Positions 35,365-44,497 of a stretch of DNA of 64,000 bases are shown here, one piece after another (position 1 is the first letter of the stretch; every line of letters starts with the position of its first letter). The stretch is from Senegalimassilia anaerobia JC110. Its GTDB lineage: Bacteria > Actinomycetota > Coriobacteriia > Coriobacteriales > Eggerthellaceae. The stretch lies in assembly GCF_000236865.1 (NCBI RefSeq), contig NZ_HE611014.1:718272-782271 (forward strand), given 5' to 3'. The translations under genes were made by a program, and so were the position numbers. Below the pieces are notes generated by a model that was given only the letters and a program-made list of their open reading frames with translations, had not been told where the DNA came from and made no database searches.

Positions 35365-36333
35365 GTGAGCGAATTGGCAAACCAAGAGTTTCGGCATATA
35401 CCGGTCCTGCTCCCCGAGTGCCTCGAGCACTTGAACCTCAAACCGCAGCAGACGTTCGTGGACGCAACGCTCGGCGGGGCAGGGCATTCCTTCGAAGTTG
35501 CCCAGCGCATCGGATGCGGGGGCACCCTCATCGGCATCGATCAGGACGACGTGGCGCTTGCCGCGGCCGCCCGCAAACTCGGCTCGCTGCCCGATGAGCT
35601 GCGCCCGCATCTGGAACTGGTGCGCAACAACTTCGGCAACATGGACGAAGCGCTTCTGAGCGTGGATGTTCCCGGTGTTGACGCGTTCTTGTTCGACATC
35701 GGCGTATCCTCCGTTCAGATCGACACGCCATCACGGGGCTTCTCCTTCAAGGAGGACGGCCCGCTTGATATGAGGATGGATCCGGGGAAAAACACCCTAA
35801 CCGCAGCAGAGGTCGTGAACACCTACAACGCAGCAGACCTCACTCGGATCATCCGCTCCTACTCCGATGAGCGGTGGGCCAGCCGCATCGCGGACTTCAT
35901 CGTCCGCGCCCGCGAGAAGGCCCCGCTTGAAACGAGCGCGCAGCTGGTCGACGTCATCAAGGCGGCCATCCCGGCAAGCGCGCGCCGCGCCGGCGGACAT
36001 CCTGCCAAGCGCACGTTCCAAGCCCTGCGCATCGAAGTCAACGGCGAGCTCGACGTTTTGAAAAGCGGCCTGGAAGCTGCCATCCGCTGGGCGAACCCCG
36101 GCGGGCGCATCTGCGTGATCAGCTACCACTCGCTTGAGGACCGCATCGTCAAGGATATGTTCCAAAGCTTCGCGAACCGTTGCACCTGCCCGCCCGATCT
36201 TCCGGTGTGCATGTGCGGCAAGGAGCCGATACTCAAGGTGCTTACCCGAAAGCCCATCGTCCCCACGGCCGATGAGATAGCGCGCAACCCCCGCGCCCGC
36301 AGCGCCAAGCTGCGCGTGGCGCAGAAGCTGTAG
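35365..36333 (+). CDS. rsmH: 16S rRNA (cytosine(1402)-N(4))-methyltransferase
   Basis: A 322-residue AdoMet-dependent methyltransferase (MraW) acting on 16S C1402 in the P site. Motifs are FRHIPVLLPECLEHL, FVDATLGGAGHS (AdoMet loop, near residues 31-42), GIDQDD, FDIGVSSVQID and RICVISYHSLEDRIVK. The length is normal. It starts at GTG 35365 with GGAAGG before it. It follows mraZ by ten bases and precedes the FtsL-like gene, the standard dcw order. Confidence 0.96.
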   Translation: MSELANQEFRHIPVLLPECLEHLNLKPQQTFVDATLGGAGHSFEVAQRIGCGGTLIGIDQDDVALAAAARKLGSLPDELRPHLELVRNNFGNMDEALLSVDVPGVDAFLFDIGVSSVQIDTPSRGFSFKEDGPLDMRMDPGKNTLTAAEVVNTYNAADLTRIIRSYSDERWASRIADFIVRAREKAPLETSAQLVDVIKAAIPASARRAGGHPAKRTFQALRIEVNGELDVLKSGLEAAIRWANPGGRICVISYHSLEDRIVKDMFQSFANRCTCPPDLPVCMCGKEPILKVLTRKPIVPTADEIARNPRARSAKLRVAQKL

Positions 36334-36428
36334 CGCAGCACGACGACAGCAACAACACGACAACCGAGCGAACCCGTTCGCGCAACGTGCCACCGTAAAC
36401 GAAGCAGAAACACGAAAGGAGGTGGAGC

Positions 36429-36893
36429 ATGAGCGCCCAGCCTGCGTATTCCCTGTATCCCGAACGCGCCGTCGAGCGCGCCCCGCGCACGCGCATCTCC
36501 GTCGTGCCCGGCCAGCGCACCCGCTCCGCCGCTCCCGCCTCCACCGTCACGCCCGGCCTCGTGCTGAAGGCGGCGATCATCGTCATGGCGGTTTTGGCCC
36601 TGGTGGGCATCGCAAGCCTCACCCTTTCGGCGGCCACCGTGACCACCTCCATGCAATCCCAGGCGCTTTCCAGCCAGATCGATGATGCCCGTGCGCAGGG
36701 CAGCTCGCTCGAGGTCACGCAAAGCCTGCTTTCCAACTCCACCCGCGTGCGCATGCAGGCCGAGAAGCTCGGCATGGCGGCGCCTGCGGAAGTGGGTACC
36801 ATCAACATGCCCGAAGACGTGGTTTCCACCAACGACGATGGGTCGCTTTCCCTGTCCCGCAGCGTGGAGACCGCCACCAACGCCGGGGAGTAG
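36429..36893 (+). CDS. FtsL-like bitopic septum protein
   Basis: A 154-residue protein with a basic N-terminal part, one membrane helix (about residues 45-68, LVLKAAIIVMAVLALVGIASLTL) and a short outer helical part. That part has the FtsL/DivIC kind of spacing (SSQIDDARAQGSSLEVTQSLLSN, then VRMQAEKLGM). FtsL sequences diverge, so the call depends on position between rsmH and the class B PBP and on this layout. AAAGGAGG lies before the ATG. It ends six bases before the PBP gene. Confidence 0.8.
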   Translation: MSAQPAYSLYPERAVERAPRTRISVVPGQRTRSAAPASTVTPGLVLKAAIIVMAVLALVGIASLTLSAATVTTSMQSQALSSQIDDARAQGSSLEVTQSLLSNSTRVRMQAEKLGMAAPAEVGTINMPEDVVSTNDDGSLSLSRSVETATNAGE

Positions 36894-36899
36894 CCCGTT

Positions 36900-38939
36900 A
36901 TGCAGAATCGAAACCGCCCGCCTCGCAACGACGGCGGCGCCCGCGATGCCCAGCGTCGCGCGAACAATAGCAGATCCGGCCGTTCGTCAGGCCAACACGC
37001 AAGCCGCACCGACGCCCGCAGCGCATATCGCTCCGGGCGTCACGGCGCTTCGGGGCAAGGCCGTTCCCGCTCCGAGCGCGATGCGCGCGCGTCCCGCTCG
37101 CGAAGCGGCGCGTCCCGCCGCCAGCCCGCCCAGCCTAAAAGCGGCGCCGCGGGCTTCATCGCGTTCCTCAATGCCGAGCGCGCACTCGCGCCGCTGTTCC
37201 TGTTCGGCCTTATCGTCGCGCTGTTCTTCGGCAAGCTCGTGTGGCTGCAGGTCATAAAGGCCCCCGAGTTCACCGACCAGGCACAGGCGCAGCGCACGTC
37301 CAAGATCGTGCTCGAGCCGCGCCGCGGCACCATATACGACCGCAACGGCGTGGTGCTCGCCACCAGCGTCGACGCGACGACTATCTACGTCAACCCCGCC
37401 GAGGTGTCCGACCCCAATCTGACCGCGGGCATCCTCGCGCAGGTGCTCGGCGGCGAGGCGAAGGACTATCTGGAAAAGGTCACCGCCAGCGACACGTACT
37501 ATTCCATCATCAAGCGCAAGGCGGACACGAGCGTCGGCGACGAGGTCAGGCAGCTGGCCTCCGAGCGCGTCGAGGAGGCGCAGAACAAGGAGACGGCCGA
37601 CGCCAAGGCGGCGGGTCGCAAAGCCGAGACCATCGCCTCGGGCATCCACTACGTCTCCGAAAGCCGTCGTGAGTACCCGAACGCCCAAGTGGGCGGCCAG
37701 GTGGTCGGCGCATGCAGCATCGGTGTGGATTCGGACACGAACCGCGAATACTACTACGGCATCTGCGGCCTTGAGGCGGAGTACAACGACGTGCTGTCCG
37801 GCACGCCCGGCTACATGGAGCAGGAATACGGCCAGACCGGCCAGCTCATCCCCAGCGGCACGCACGAGAAGGTGGATGCCATCGACGGGCAGGACATCGT
37901 CGTGTCCATCGACATCGAGTTGCAGCGCCAGGTGGAGGACTCCCTGACGTCGGGCTGCAAAGGTCTTAACGCCACGGGCGGCTCCGCCGTGCTCATGGAC
38001 GGCTCCACCGGCGAGATCTACGCCGCCGCATCCCTTCCGCTGTTCAACCCCGCCGATCGAAGCGAGGTCAAGGAAGGCGCCATGCAGCTCAAGTGCGTCA
38101 CCGACCTGCTCGAGCCCGGCTCCATCTTCAAGTCGGTCTCGGCCATGGCCATCTTGGAGACGGGCACGCTCACGCCCGATTCCGAGCTGTTCTGCCCGGC
38201 CTCGATCACCGCGGACGGCTATACCATCTCCGACGCCCACGAGCGCGGCGACGCCACGTTCGCGCTGCGCCAGATCCTCGACCAGTCCTCCAACGTCGGC
38301 ATCTCGCTTGCCACGGAGAAGATGGGCTTCGAGGAGCTGTACAACCACATCGTCCGCTACAACCTGCACTCGGACACCGGAGTGGATTATCCCGGCGAAG
38401 GGGAGGAGGGCACCGACGTGCTCGGCATGCTCGCGCCCTACGACCAGTGGTCGGCGGTCCAAGCGTACAACGTCTCGTTCGGCCAGGGCGTGTCGGTCAC
38501 CCCGCTGCAGATGACGCGCTTCTACGGCGCCATCGTCAACAACGGCGTCGAGTGCGTGCCGCACTTCCTCATCGGCATGCCGCAAAGCGGCACCACGCCC
38601 GCCTATGGCACCACCCAGGTCATCGAGAACACCGACGCCCTCGGCGACATGCAGTCGATGCTCAAGACCGTCGTCACCGATGGCACGGGTGCAAAGGCCG
38701 CCATCGACGGGTTTAACGTGGCCGGCAAGACCTCCACGGCCGAGATCTACGACGAGGAGAACGGCGGTTACCGCAAGAACGTGTACAACTTGGCGTTCAC
38801 GGGCTTTTTGGCGGATTCGTCAAGCAAGCTAGTGTGCTTTGTGGGCGCAAATGAGGTTCCTGGGGACGGTGTCGTCACGCCTATCTTTAAGGATATAATG
38901 ACTTCAGCAATCGATCGATTCGGGATTACGTCTGAGTGA
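36900..38939 (+). CDS. pbpB: Class B penicillin-binding protein, septal transpeptidase (FtsI/PBP2-type)
   Basis: A 679-residue peptidoglycan cross-linking enzyme of the septum. A long basic, Ser/Arg-rich cytoplasmic head (to about 85) precedes one membrane helix (about 96-115) and the pedestal domain (EPRRGTIYDRNGVVLATS). The transpeptidase domain has the serine motif SIFK (Ser408-Lys411), SSN (463-465) and KTS (610-612) in place of the more common KTG. No PASTA domain follows. It should work with FtsW, encoded downstream. Confidence 0.93.
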   Translation: MQNRNRPPRNDGGARDAQRRANNSRSGRSSGQHASRTDARSAYRSGRHGASGQGRSRSERDARASRSRSGASRRQPAQPKSGAAGFIAFLNAERALAPLFLFGLIVALFFGKLVWLQVIKAPEFTDQAQAQRTSKIVLEPRRGTIYDRNGVVLATSVDATTIYVNPAEVSDPNLTAGILAQVLGGEAKDYLEKVTASDTYYSIIKRKADTSVGDEVRQLASERVEEAQNKETADAKAAGRKAETIASGIHYVSESRREYPNAQVGGQVVGACSIGVDSDTNREYYYGICGLEAEYNDVLSGTPGYMEQEYGQTGQLIPSGTHEKVDAIDGQDIVVSIDIELQRQVEDSLTSGCKGLNATGGSAVLMDGSTGEIYAAASLPLFNPADRSEVKEGAMQLKCVTDLLEPGSIFKSVSAMAILETGTLTPDSELFCPASITADGYTISDAHERGDATFALRQILDQSSNVGISLATEKMGFEELYNHIVRYNLHSDTGVDYPGEGEEGTDVLGMLAPYDQWSAVQAYNVSFGQGVSVTPLQMTRFYGAIVNNGVECVPHFLIGMPQSGTTPAYGTTQVIENTDALGDMQSMLKTVVTDGTGAKAAIDGFNVAGKTSTAEIYDEENGGYRKNVYNLAFTGFLADSSSKLVCFVGANEVPGDGVVTPIFKDIMTSAIDRFGITSE

Positions 38940-38948
38940 GGTATCCAA

Positions 38949-40442
38949 ATGGGTAAGACCTGCACCGAACTGTTTGAAGGCATGGACTGCACCATCATCG
39001 GCAACGCGCAAGATGAGGTTGAGGGCATCGCCTATCGAAGTGATAAAGTCAAGCCCGGCGACGCGTTCTTCTGCATCGTCGGCATGAAAACCGACGGCCA
39101 CACCTTCGCCCAGGACGCCATCGACCATGGCGCGAAGGTGCTTGTGGTGGAGCGCAAGGTCTACTTGGCCGACGCCACCGACGTCACGGAGGTCGTGGTG
39201 TCCGATACGCGCAAGGCCATGGCAGAGGCATCGGCGCGCTTCTACGACGATCCGTCGCGCGCGCTTTCGCTGGTGGGCGTCACGGGCACCAACGGCAAAA
39301 CCACCACCACGTATCTGGTGGAGCATATCGCCCGCGTGGCGGGCAAGCGAACGGGCGTCATCGGCACCGTGGGCACCGTCATCGGCGATGTGCATGAGAA
39401 GTCTTCGCACACCACGCCGGAATCGCCCGACCTGCAGCATCTGCTCGCCCGTATGCGCGACGCGCGCTGCGACGTGGTGGCCATGGAAGTTTCCAGCCAT
39501 GCGCTGGACCTTGAGCGCACGTACGCCGCGTCGTTCGCGGTCACGGCGTTCTCCAACCTGACGCAAGACCACCTCGATTACCATCACACCTTCGAGGCCT
39601 ACTTCGAGGCGAAGGCGCGCCTGTTCGGCAAGGATTACCCTGCTCGCCGCGTCATCTGCATCGACGACAAGTGGGGCAAGGAGCTGCTGCGCCGCTGCTC
39701 GGAGGCCGGTGATAGCGTGGTCACCACGGGCTTCGACCGCTCGGCGCTCATCCATCCCAAGGATGTTCGGTACTATCCCACGCACACCTCCATCACGCTC
39801 AACGTGCGCGGCTCCTACTATGAGTTCGACTACCCGCTCGTGGGCAAGTTCAACGTCGAGAACATCATGTGCGCGTTCGGTATCGGCATCCAGCTGGGCA
39901 TCGGCGTGTCCACCATCATCGACGCGCTTCGCGAGGCCCCGCAGATCCCGGGCCGCCTCGAGCGCGTGCATACGCCGCATGACGGCGGCGTGTCGGTGTT
40001 CGTGGACTACGCGCACACCCCCGATGCCCTGGAGAAGGCCCTCGGCTCCATCATGGCGCTCACGCCCGGCCGCACCATCTGCGTGTTCGGCTGCGGCGGC
40101 GACCGCGATGCGTCCAAGCGCCCCATCATGGGCCGCGCCGCGCTTGCCGCCGACCATGCCGTGGTCACGTCCGACAACCCCCGCACCGAAGACCCCGATG
40201 CCATCATCGCCGATATCGTGGCGGGCATGGGGCAGGGCGAGGGCCGCTTCGATGTGCAGCCCGACCGCCGCGCCGCCATCGCGCGCGCCATTCAGCTTGC
40301 AAAGCCCGGCGATTCCATCCTGGTGGCCGGCAAGGGCCATGAGGATTATCAGCTGGTGGGCAAGGAAGTGCTCTCCTTCGACGACCGCGTCGTCGCCCGC
40401 GAGGAGCTTGAACGTGCATTCGGCGAAGGAGCTTGTGAGTAA
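38949..40442 (+). CDS. murE: UDP-MurNAc-tripeptide synthetase (meso-DAP type)
   Basis: A 497-residue Mur ligase adding the third residue to UDP-MurNAc-L-Ala-D-Glu. The ATP loop is GVTGTNGKTTTT near residue 112, followed by SSHTTPESPDLQ and AFSNLTQDHLDYH. The amino-acid selectivity motif is DNPR at residues 409-412, the form that marks meso-diaminopimelate addition, so the wall is predicted to be of mDAP type. It ends three bases before murF, so the two are probably co-translated. Confidence 0.96.
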   Translation: MGKTCTELFEGMDCTIIGNAQDEVEGIAYRSDKVKPGDAFFCIVGMKTDGHTFAQDAIDHGAKVLVVERKVYLADATDVTEVVVSDTRKAMAEASARFYDDPSRALSLVGVTGTNGKTTTTYLVEHIARVAGKRTGVIGTVGTVIGDVHEKSSHTTPESPDLQHLLARMRDARCDVVAMEVSSHALDLERTYAASFAVTAFSNLTQDHLDYHHTFEAYFEAKARLFGKDYPARRVICIDDKWGKELLRRCSEAGDSVVTTGFDRSALIHPKDVRYYPTHTSITLNVRGSYYEFDYPLVGKFNVENIMCAFGIGIQLGIGVSTIIDALREAPQIPGRLERVHTPHDGGVSVFVDYAHTPDALEKALGSIMALTPGRTICVFGCGGDRDASKRPIMGRAALAADHAVVTSDNPRTEDPDAIIADIVAGMGQGEGRFDVQPDRRAAIARAIQLAKPGDSILVAGKGHEDYQLVGKEVLSFDDRVVAREELERAFGEGACE

Positions 40443-40445
40443 CCA

Positions 40446-41927
40446 ATGCGTTTCACCATCGACGAAGCCGCCCGTGCCACGGGCGGCTCCTTTTCCATCG
40501 ACCCTGTAAGCGATCAGACGGAGATCACCAGCTTGACCTGGGATTCTCGCAGCGTCGAACCCGGGGCGCTCTACGTTGCGCTGCCCGGTGAGCGGGTGGA
40601 CGGGCATGCCTTCGCCGCCTCCGCCGTGGCGGCGGGCGCGGCGTGCGTGCTCGCACAGCATGCGCTCGACCAGGCTTCGGCGGACCAGATCGCAGCCGCG
40701 GGGGCAGCCGTTATCCAGGTTCCCGACACCCAGGCGGCCGTCACGGCGCTTGCGCGCGCATGGCGAGACCGTCTCGAGGGCCGCGTCATCGGCATCACCG
40801 GGTCCACGGGTAAAACCACCACGAAGAACCTCGTGCGCGACGTGCTCGCCGCCGCCGGCAGCGTGTGCGCAACGAAGGGCAACCAGAACAACGAGCTCGG
40901 CGTCCCCAACACCGTGCTGGCCGCTCAGGCCGACACGCGAAACGTCATCGTCGAGATGGGCATGCGCGGCCTTCATCAGCTCGAGGAGCTGTGCGGGTTC
41001 GTGCGCCCGCAATGGGGCCTTGTCACCAACGTCGGCGAAAGCCACATCGAGCTTCTGGGCAGCCGCGAGAACATCGCGCGCGCCAAAGCCGAGCTGCTCG
41101 AGGCGTTGCCCGCAGGCGGCATGGCGTTCGTCAACGCCGCGAACGATATGACCCCGAAGCTGCTCGAGTTCGCCAACCTGGACTCCCGTGGCGTCACGTG
41201 CGTGCTCTACGATGGCACCGCTCAGGCCGCCGAGCGTCGTGCGGCCCTTTCCGCCGCCGACGCGGCGCGTCCTGCCGTGTGGTCCGAGGATGTGCGTCTC
41301 GATGCGTCGGGCTGCCCGCGTTTTGCGCTGTGCGCCTGCGGGTTCGACGGTATGCCCGAGCCCGTGCGCGTGGAATGCGCCCTTGAGTTGCGCGGCATGC
41401 ACAACGTGTCCAACGCCTGCTCCGCCGCCGCCGTCGGATTCGCCGCCGGCATGGAGGCCGCGCAGGTTGCAGCGGCGCTTTCGGGCGCCAAGCCCGAGGC
41501 GGGACGCCAAGAGGTCATCGAGGCTCCGGGCGGCTTCACCGTCATCAACGACGCCTACAATGCGAACCCCGATTCCATGCGCGCGTCGCTTTCCACGTTC
41601 GCCGCGCTCGATGTCGCCGGAGCGCGCATCGCGGTGCTCGGCGACATGGGCGAGCTCGGCTCGTTCGCGCCGCAGCTTCACGAGGAAGTGGGCGCCTTCG
41701 CCGCCGAATGCGGCCTTGACCGCCTTGTGTGCGTCGGGCAGCTTGCCCAGGGCGTCGCGGCCGGCGCGCAAAAGGCCGGCATGCCGGCTGACCGCATCGC
41801 GATGGTCGCCGATGGCGCCGCCGCCCTTGCGGACGTTCGCGAACACGTCGCCTCCGGCAGCGCGGTGCTCGTGAAGGCCTCGCATTTCATGGCCCTTGAG
41901 AAAGTGGTAGAAGGATTGGTTGAATAG
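40446..41927 (+). CDS. murF: UDP-MurNAc-tripeptide-D-alanyl-D-alanine ligase
   Basis: A 493-residue Mur ligase adding D-Ala-D-Ala, the final cytoplasmic step of precursor assembly. It has the three-domain layout. The N-terminal uridine-binding part runs DSRSVEPGALYVALPGERVDGH. The ATP loop is GITGSTGKTTTKN near residue 116, and the lower part has NDAYNANPDSMRASL. It lies three bases from murE and three from mraY, within the single-direction dcw operon. Confidence 0.96.
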   Translation: MRFTIDEAARATGGSFSIDPVSDQTEITSLTWDSRSVEPGALYVALPGERVDGHAFAASAVAAGAACVLAQHALDQASADQIAAAGAAVIQVPDTQAAVTALARAWRDRLEGRVIGITGSTGKTTTKNLVRDVLAAAGSVCATKGNQNNELGVPNTVLAAQADTRNVIVEMGMRGLHQLEELCGFVRPQWGLVTNVGESHIELLGSRENIARAKAELLEALPAGGMAFVNAANDMTPKLLEFANLDSRGVTCVLYDGTAQAAERRAALSAADAARPAVWSEDVRLDASGCPRFALCACGFDGMPEPVRVECALELRGMHNVSNACSAAAVGFAAGMEAAQVAAALSGAKPEAGRQEVIEAPGGFTVINDAYNANPDSMRASLSTFAALDVAGARIAVLGDMGELGSFAPQLHEEVGAFAAECGLDRLVCVGQLAQGVAAGAQKAGMPADRIAMVADGAAALADVREHVASGSAVLVKASHFMALEKVVEGLVE

Positions 41928-41929
41928 CT

Positions 41930-42967
41930 ATGTTGGATATCTTCGAGTCATACCCCACGTTTTTGGTGTTCGTGGCCATCGTGGTCGCCATCGCGGTCAC
42001 CATGGTGCTTATGCCTGCGTGGATCAAGTTCCTCAAATCTAGCCATATCGGTCAGCAGGTGCGCGCCGACGGCCCTGAAAGCCACTTGGTGAAGCAGGGC
42101 ACGCCCACCATGGGCGGCGTCATCATGCTCGTCTCCGTCATCCTCACGGCGCTCGTGGTGGGCCATCCCACGCCTGAAACGTTCGCGCTGCTCATCGCCA
42201 CCGTCCTCACGGGCTGCCTGGGACTTATCGACGACGCCGAGAAAGTGGTCAAGGAGCGCAGCCTGGGCCTTACTCCGAAAGCCAAGCTGGTGGGCCAGTT
42301 CGTCATCGCCACGGTGTTCGGCCTGGTGGCCGTCAACGTGATGGGCATCGCCCCCACGGTCGAGATCCCGTTCGTCTACACGTTCGACCTTGGCGTGCTC
42401 ACCACGCATTTCGGCGCCGTGGAGGTGCCGTGGCTCTACATCCTGTTCGTGGACATCCTGCTCATGGGCATGTGCAACGCCGTCAACCTCACCGACGGCC
42501 TTGACGGCCTGGCTGCAGGCACGGTCATGATCGTCATGATCGTCATGGCGGCCATCGCATACCGCTCCGACATGCTCGACTCCGCCATCTTCGCCGCCGC
42601 GCTCGCCGGCGCCTGCGTGGGCTTTCTCTGGTTCAACTCGTTTCCCGCCGACATCTTCATGGGCGACACGGGCTCCCTTGCCCTCGGCATGGCGCTCGGC
42701 TGCCTTGCGGTGTTCACCAAGTCCGAGTTCATCGTGCTCGTCATCGGCGGCCTGTTCGTGGCCGAGGCCCTGTCGGTCATGATCCAGGTGTTCTACTACA
42801 AGAAAACCCATAAGCGCATCTTCCTTATGGCCCCGCTTCATCATCATTTCGAGAAGAAGGGCTGGTCCGAAACGAAGGTCGTCGTGCGCTTCTGGATCGT
42901 CTCCGGCGTGCTGGCCGCGCTCGGCTTCGCCGTGTACTTCGCAGAAACCTTGATGGCGGTGGCATAG
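41930..42967 (+). CDS. mraY: Phospho-N-acetylmuramoyl-pentapeptide-transferase
   Basis: A 345-residue enzyme with ten membrane helices that transfers phospho-MurNAc-pentapeptide to undecaprenyl phosphate, giving lipid I. Family motifs are KQGTPTMGG (near residue 53), the LGLIDDAEK Asp pair, NAVNLTDGLDGLA, PADIFMGDTGSLALGM and APLHHHFEKKGW. All active Asp and His residues are present. It starts three bases after the murF stop. Confidence 0.97.
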   Translation: MLDIFESYPTFLVFVAIVVAIAVTMVLMPAWIKFLKSSHIGQQVRADGPESHLVKQGTPTMGGVIMLVSVILTALVVGHPTPETFALLIATVLTGCLGLIDDAEKVVKERSLGLTPKAKLVGQFVIATVFGLVAVNVMGIAPTVEIPFVYTFDLGVLTTHFGAVEVPWLYILFVDILLMGMCNAVNLTDGLDGLAAGTVMIVMIVMAAIAYRSDMLDSAIFAAALAGACVGFLWFNSFPADIFMGDTGSLALGMALGCLAVFTKSEFIVLVIGGLFVAEALSVMIQVFYYKKTHKRIFLMAPLHHHFEKKGWSETKVVVRFWIVSGVLAALGFAVYFAETLMAVA

Positions 42968-42970
42968 GGT

Positions 42971-44485
42971 ATGGAGGGGCAGAAGATGCTTGCAGGCAAA
43001 AAACACGCTCCTGAAAGCTTGGGCCGCGTCCTCGTGCTCGGCCTGGGCAAGTCCGGCCATGATGCCGTCGATTACCTCATGGCGCAGCTCGGTGGCCGCG
43101 TGGCCCAGCTGGCAGTGTTCGGCGGGCAGCCCAATGCCGCCTCCGATGCGTATGCGGGCAAGGCGCGCGACCGCGGCGCAATCGTCGAGTTCGGCGAGGG
43201 CGCGGTAGAGCGCTTGGCGCAAGCGTGCGGCGGGCATTTCGAGCTGTGCATCGCAAGCCCGGGCATCTCCGAGTTCTCTGAGCTGTACCGCTCGGCCGCT
43301 GCCGTAAGCGACGAGGTCGTCAGCGAAGTCGAGCTCGCATGGCGCGAGTCCGATGACTCCAGCACGTGGGTCGCCGTCACGGGCACCAACGGCAAGACCA
43401 CTGTCACCGCTTTGACCAACCATCTGCTTCGCGCCGCGGGCATGGCAAGCGCCGCCGTCGGCAACATCGGCGACACGTGCATATCCGCCGTGGCCGCCGG
43501 CGAAACCGACGTCTACGTGGCCGAGGTGTCGTCGTATCAGCTCGCGTCCACGAAGCTGTTCGCGCCCAACGTGGCCGTGCTGCTCAACATCACGCCCGAC
43601 CATCTGCATTGGCACCATACGTTGGAAAACTACGCCGCCGCCAAGATGAAGGTGCTCGACAACCTTGCTCAGGTCCCCGGCTCGGTCGCGGTCATGGACG
43701 CCTCCAACGACGTCGTCCGCGCCGAGGTCCGCCGTCTGCGCAGCATCGATGGCGGATGCGGTTTCGCCATCGTGCCCATGGGCACGGCAGAAGGCCTGCA
43801 GGGCGACATGCGCGCCCGTTGCGGTTCTGAGAACGCCGCGTTCATCAACGGCGAAGGCGCGCTCATCGTGGCCCTCAAGGGGCAGGAGCATGCCCTCATC
43901 AACGCCGATCGCCTCAAGATCAAGGGCTTGCACAACGCCGGCAACGCGCTTGCCGCCGCCGCGGCGGCGCTGGCCGCCGGCGCTTCCGACGAGGCCGTGT
44001 GCGAAGCGCTTGCCACGTTCAGCCCGCTCGAGCATCGCATCGAGCCTTGCGGCACCGTGCGCGGCGCCGAATGCTATAACGATTCGAAGGCCACCAACGT
44101 CGACGCCACGCTCAAGGCGCTGGCGGCGTTCCCGCATACCCGTCCCATCGTGCTGCTCGGCGGCGACGACAAGGGCACCGATCTGGCCGACCTGGTCGCG
44201 GCGGCCCATGCACACACGCGTGCCGTCGTGTGCTTCGGCGCGGCGGGCGCCCGCTTCTTCCAGGCGTTCCAGGAGCAAGGGGCACAGGCGCCGGCAGATT
44301 TCCAGCTGCTCACGGCGAACAACATGGAGTCTGCGTTCGATGTCGCGCTCGAACAGGCGAAGGCTGGGGAAGTGGTGTTGCTTTCGCCCGCTTGCGCATC
44401 GTTCGACGAGTTCCACTCCTTCGAGGAACGCGGCGAGGTCTTCAAGAAGCTCGTGGCCGCTCGCGCGGCCAAGCTTGGCGCGTAA
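42971..44485 (+). CDS. murD: UDP-MurNAc-L-alanine-D-glutamate ligase
   Basis: A 504-residue Mur ligase adding D-Glu to UDP-MurNAc-L-Ala. Visible are the N-terminal Rossmann-like start (VLVLGLGKSGHDAVDYL), the ATP loop VTGTNGKTTVTALTN near residue 137, the NITPDHLHWHH region, and the C-terminal domain with HRIEPCGTVRGAECYNDSKATNVDAT. It is longer than the E. coli form by about 65 residues, mostly in the N-terminal domain and linkers. It begins three bases after mraY. Confidence 0.95.
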   Translation: MEGQKMLAGKKHAPESLGRVLVLGLGKSGHDAVDYLMAQLGGRVAQLAVFGGQPNAASDAYAGKARDRGAIVEFGEGAVERLAQACGGHFELCIASPGISEFSELYRSAAAVSDEVVSEVELAWRESDDSSTWVAVTGTNGKTTVTALTNHLLRAAGMASAAVGNIGDTCISAVAAGETDVYVAEVSSYQLASTKLFAPNVAVLLNITPDHLHWHHTLENYAAAKMKVLDNLAQVPGSVAVMDASNDVVRAEVRRLRSIDGGCGFAIVPMGTAEGLQGDMRARCGSENAAFINGEGALIVALKGQEHALINADRLKIKGLHNAGNALAAAAAALAAGASDEAVCEALATFSPLEHRIEPCGTVRGAECYNDSKATNVDATLKALAAFPHTRPIVLLGGDDKGTDLADLVAAAHAHTRAVVCFGAAGARFFQAFQEQGAQAPADFQLLTANNMESAFDVALEQAKAGEVVLLSPACASFDEFHSFEERGEVFKKLVAARAAKLGA

Positions 44486-44497
44486 GGGCGGTTTTGC

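Noticed and set aside
38904..41885. 993-codon open frame antisense to murE and murF
   Set aside because: A shadow of two certain genes. Long antisense frames are expected at this GC content.
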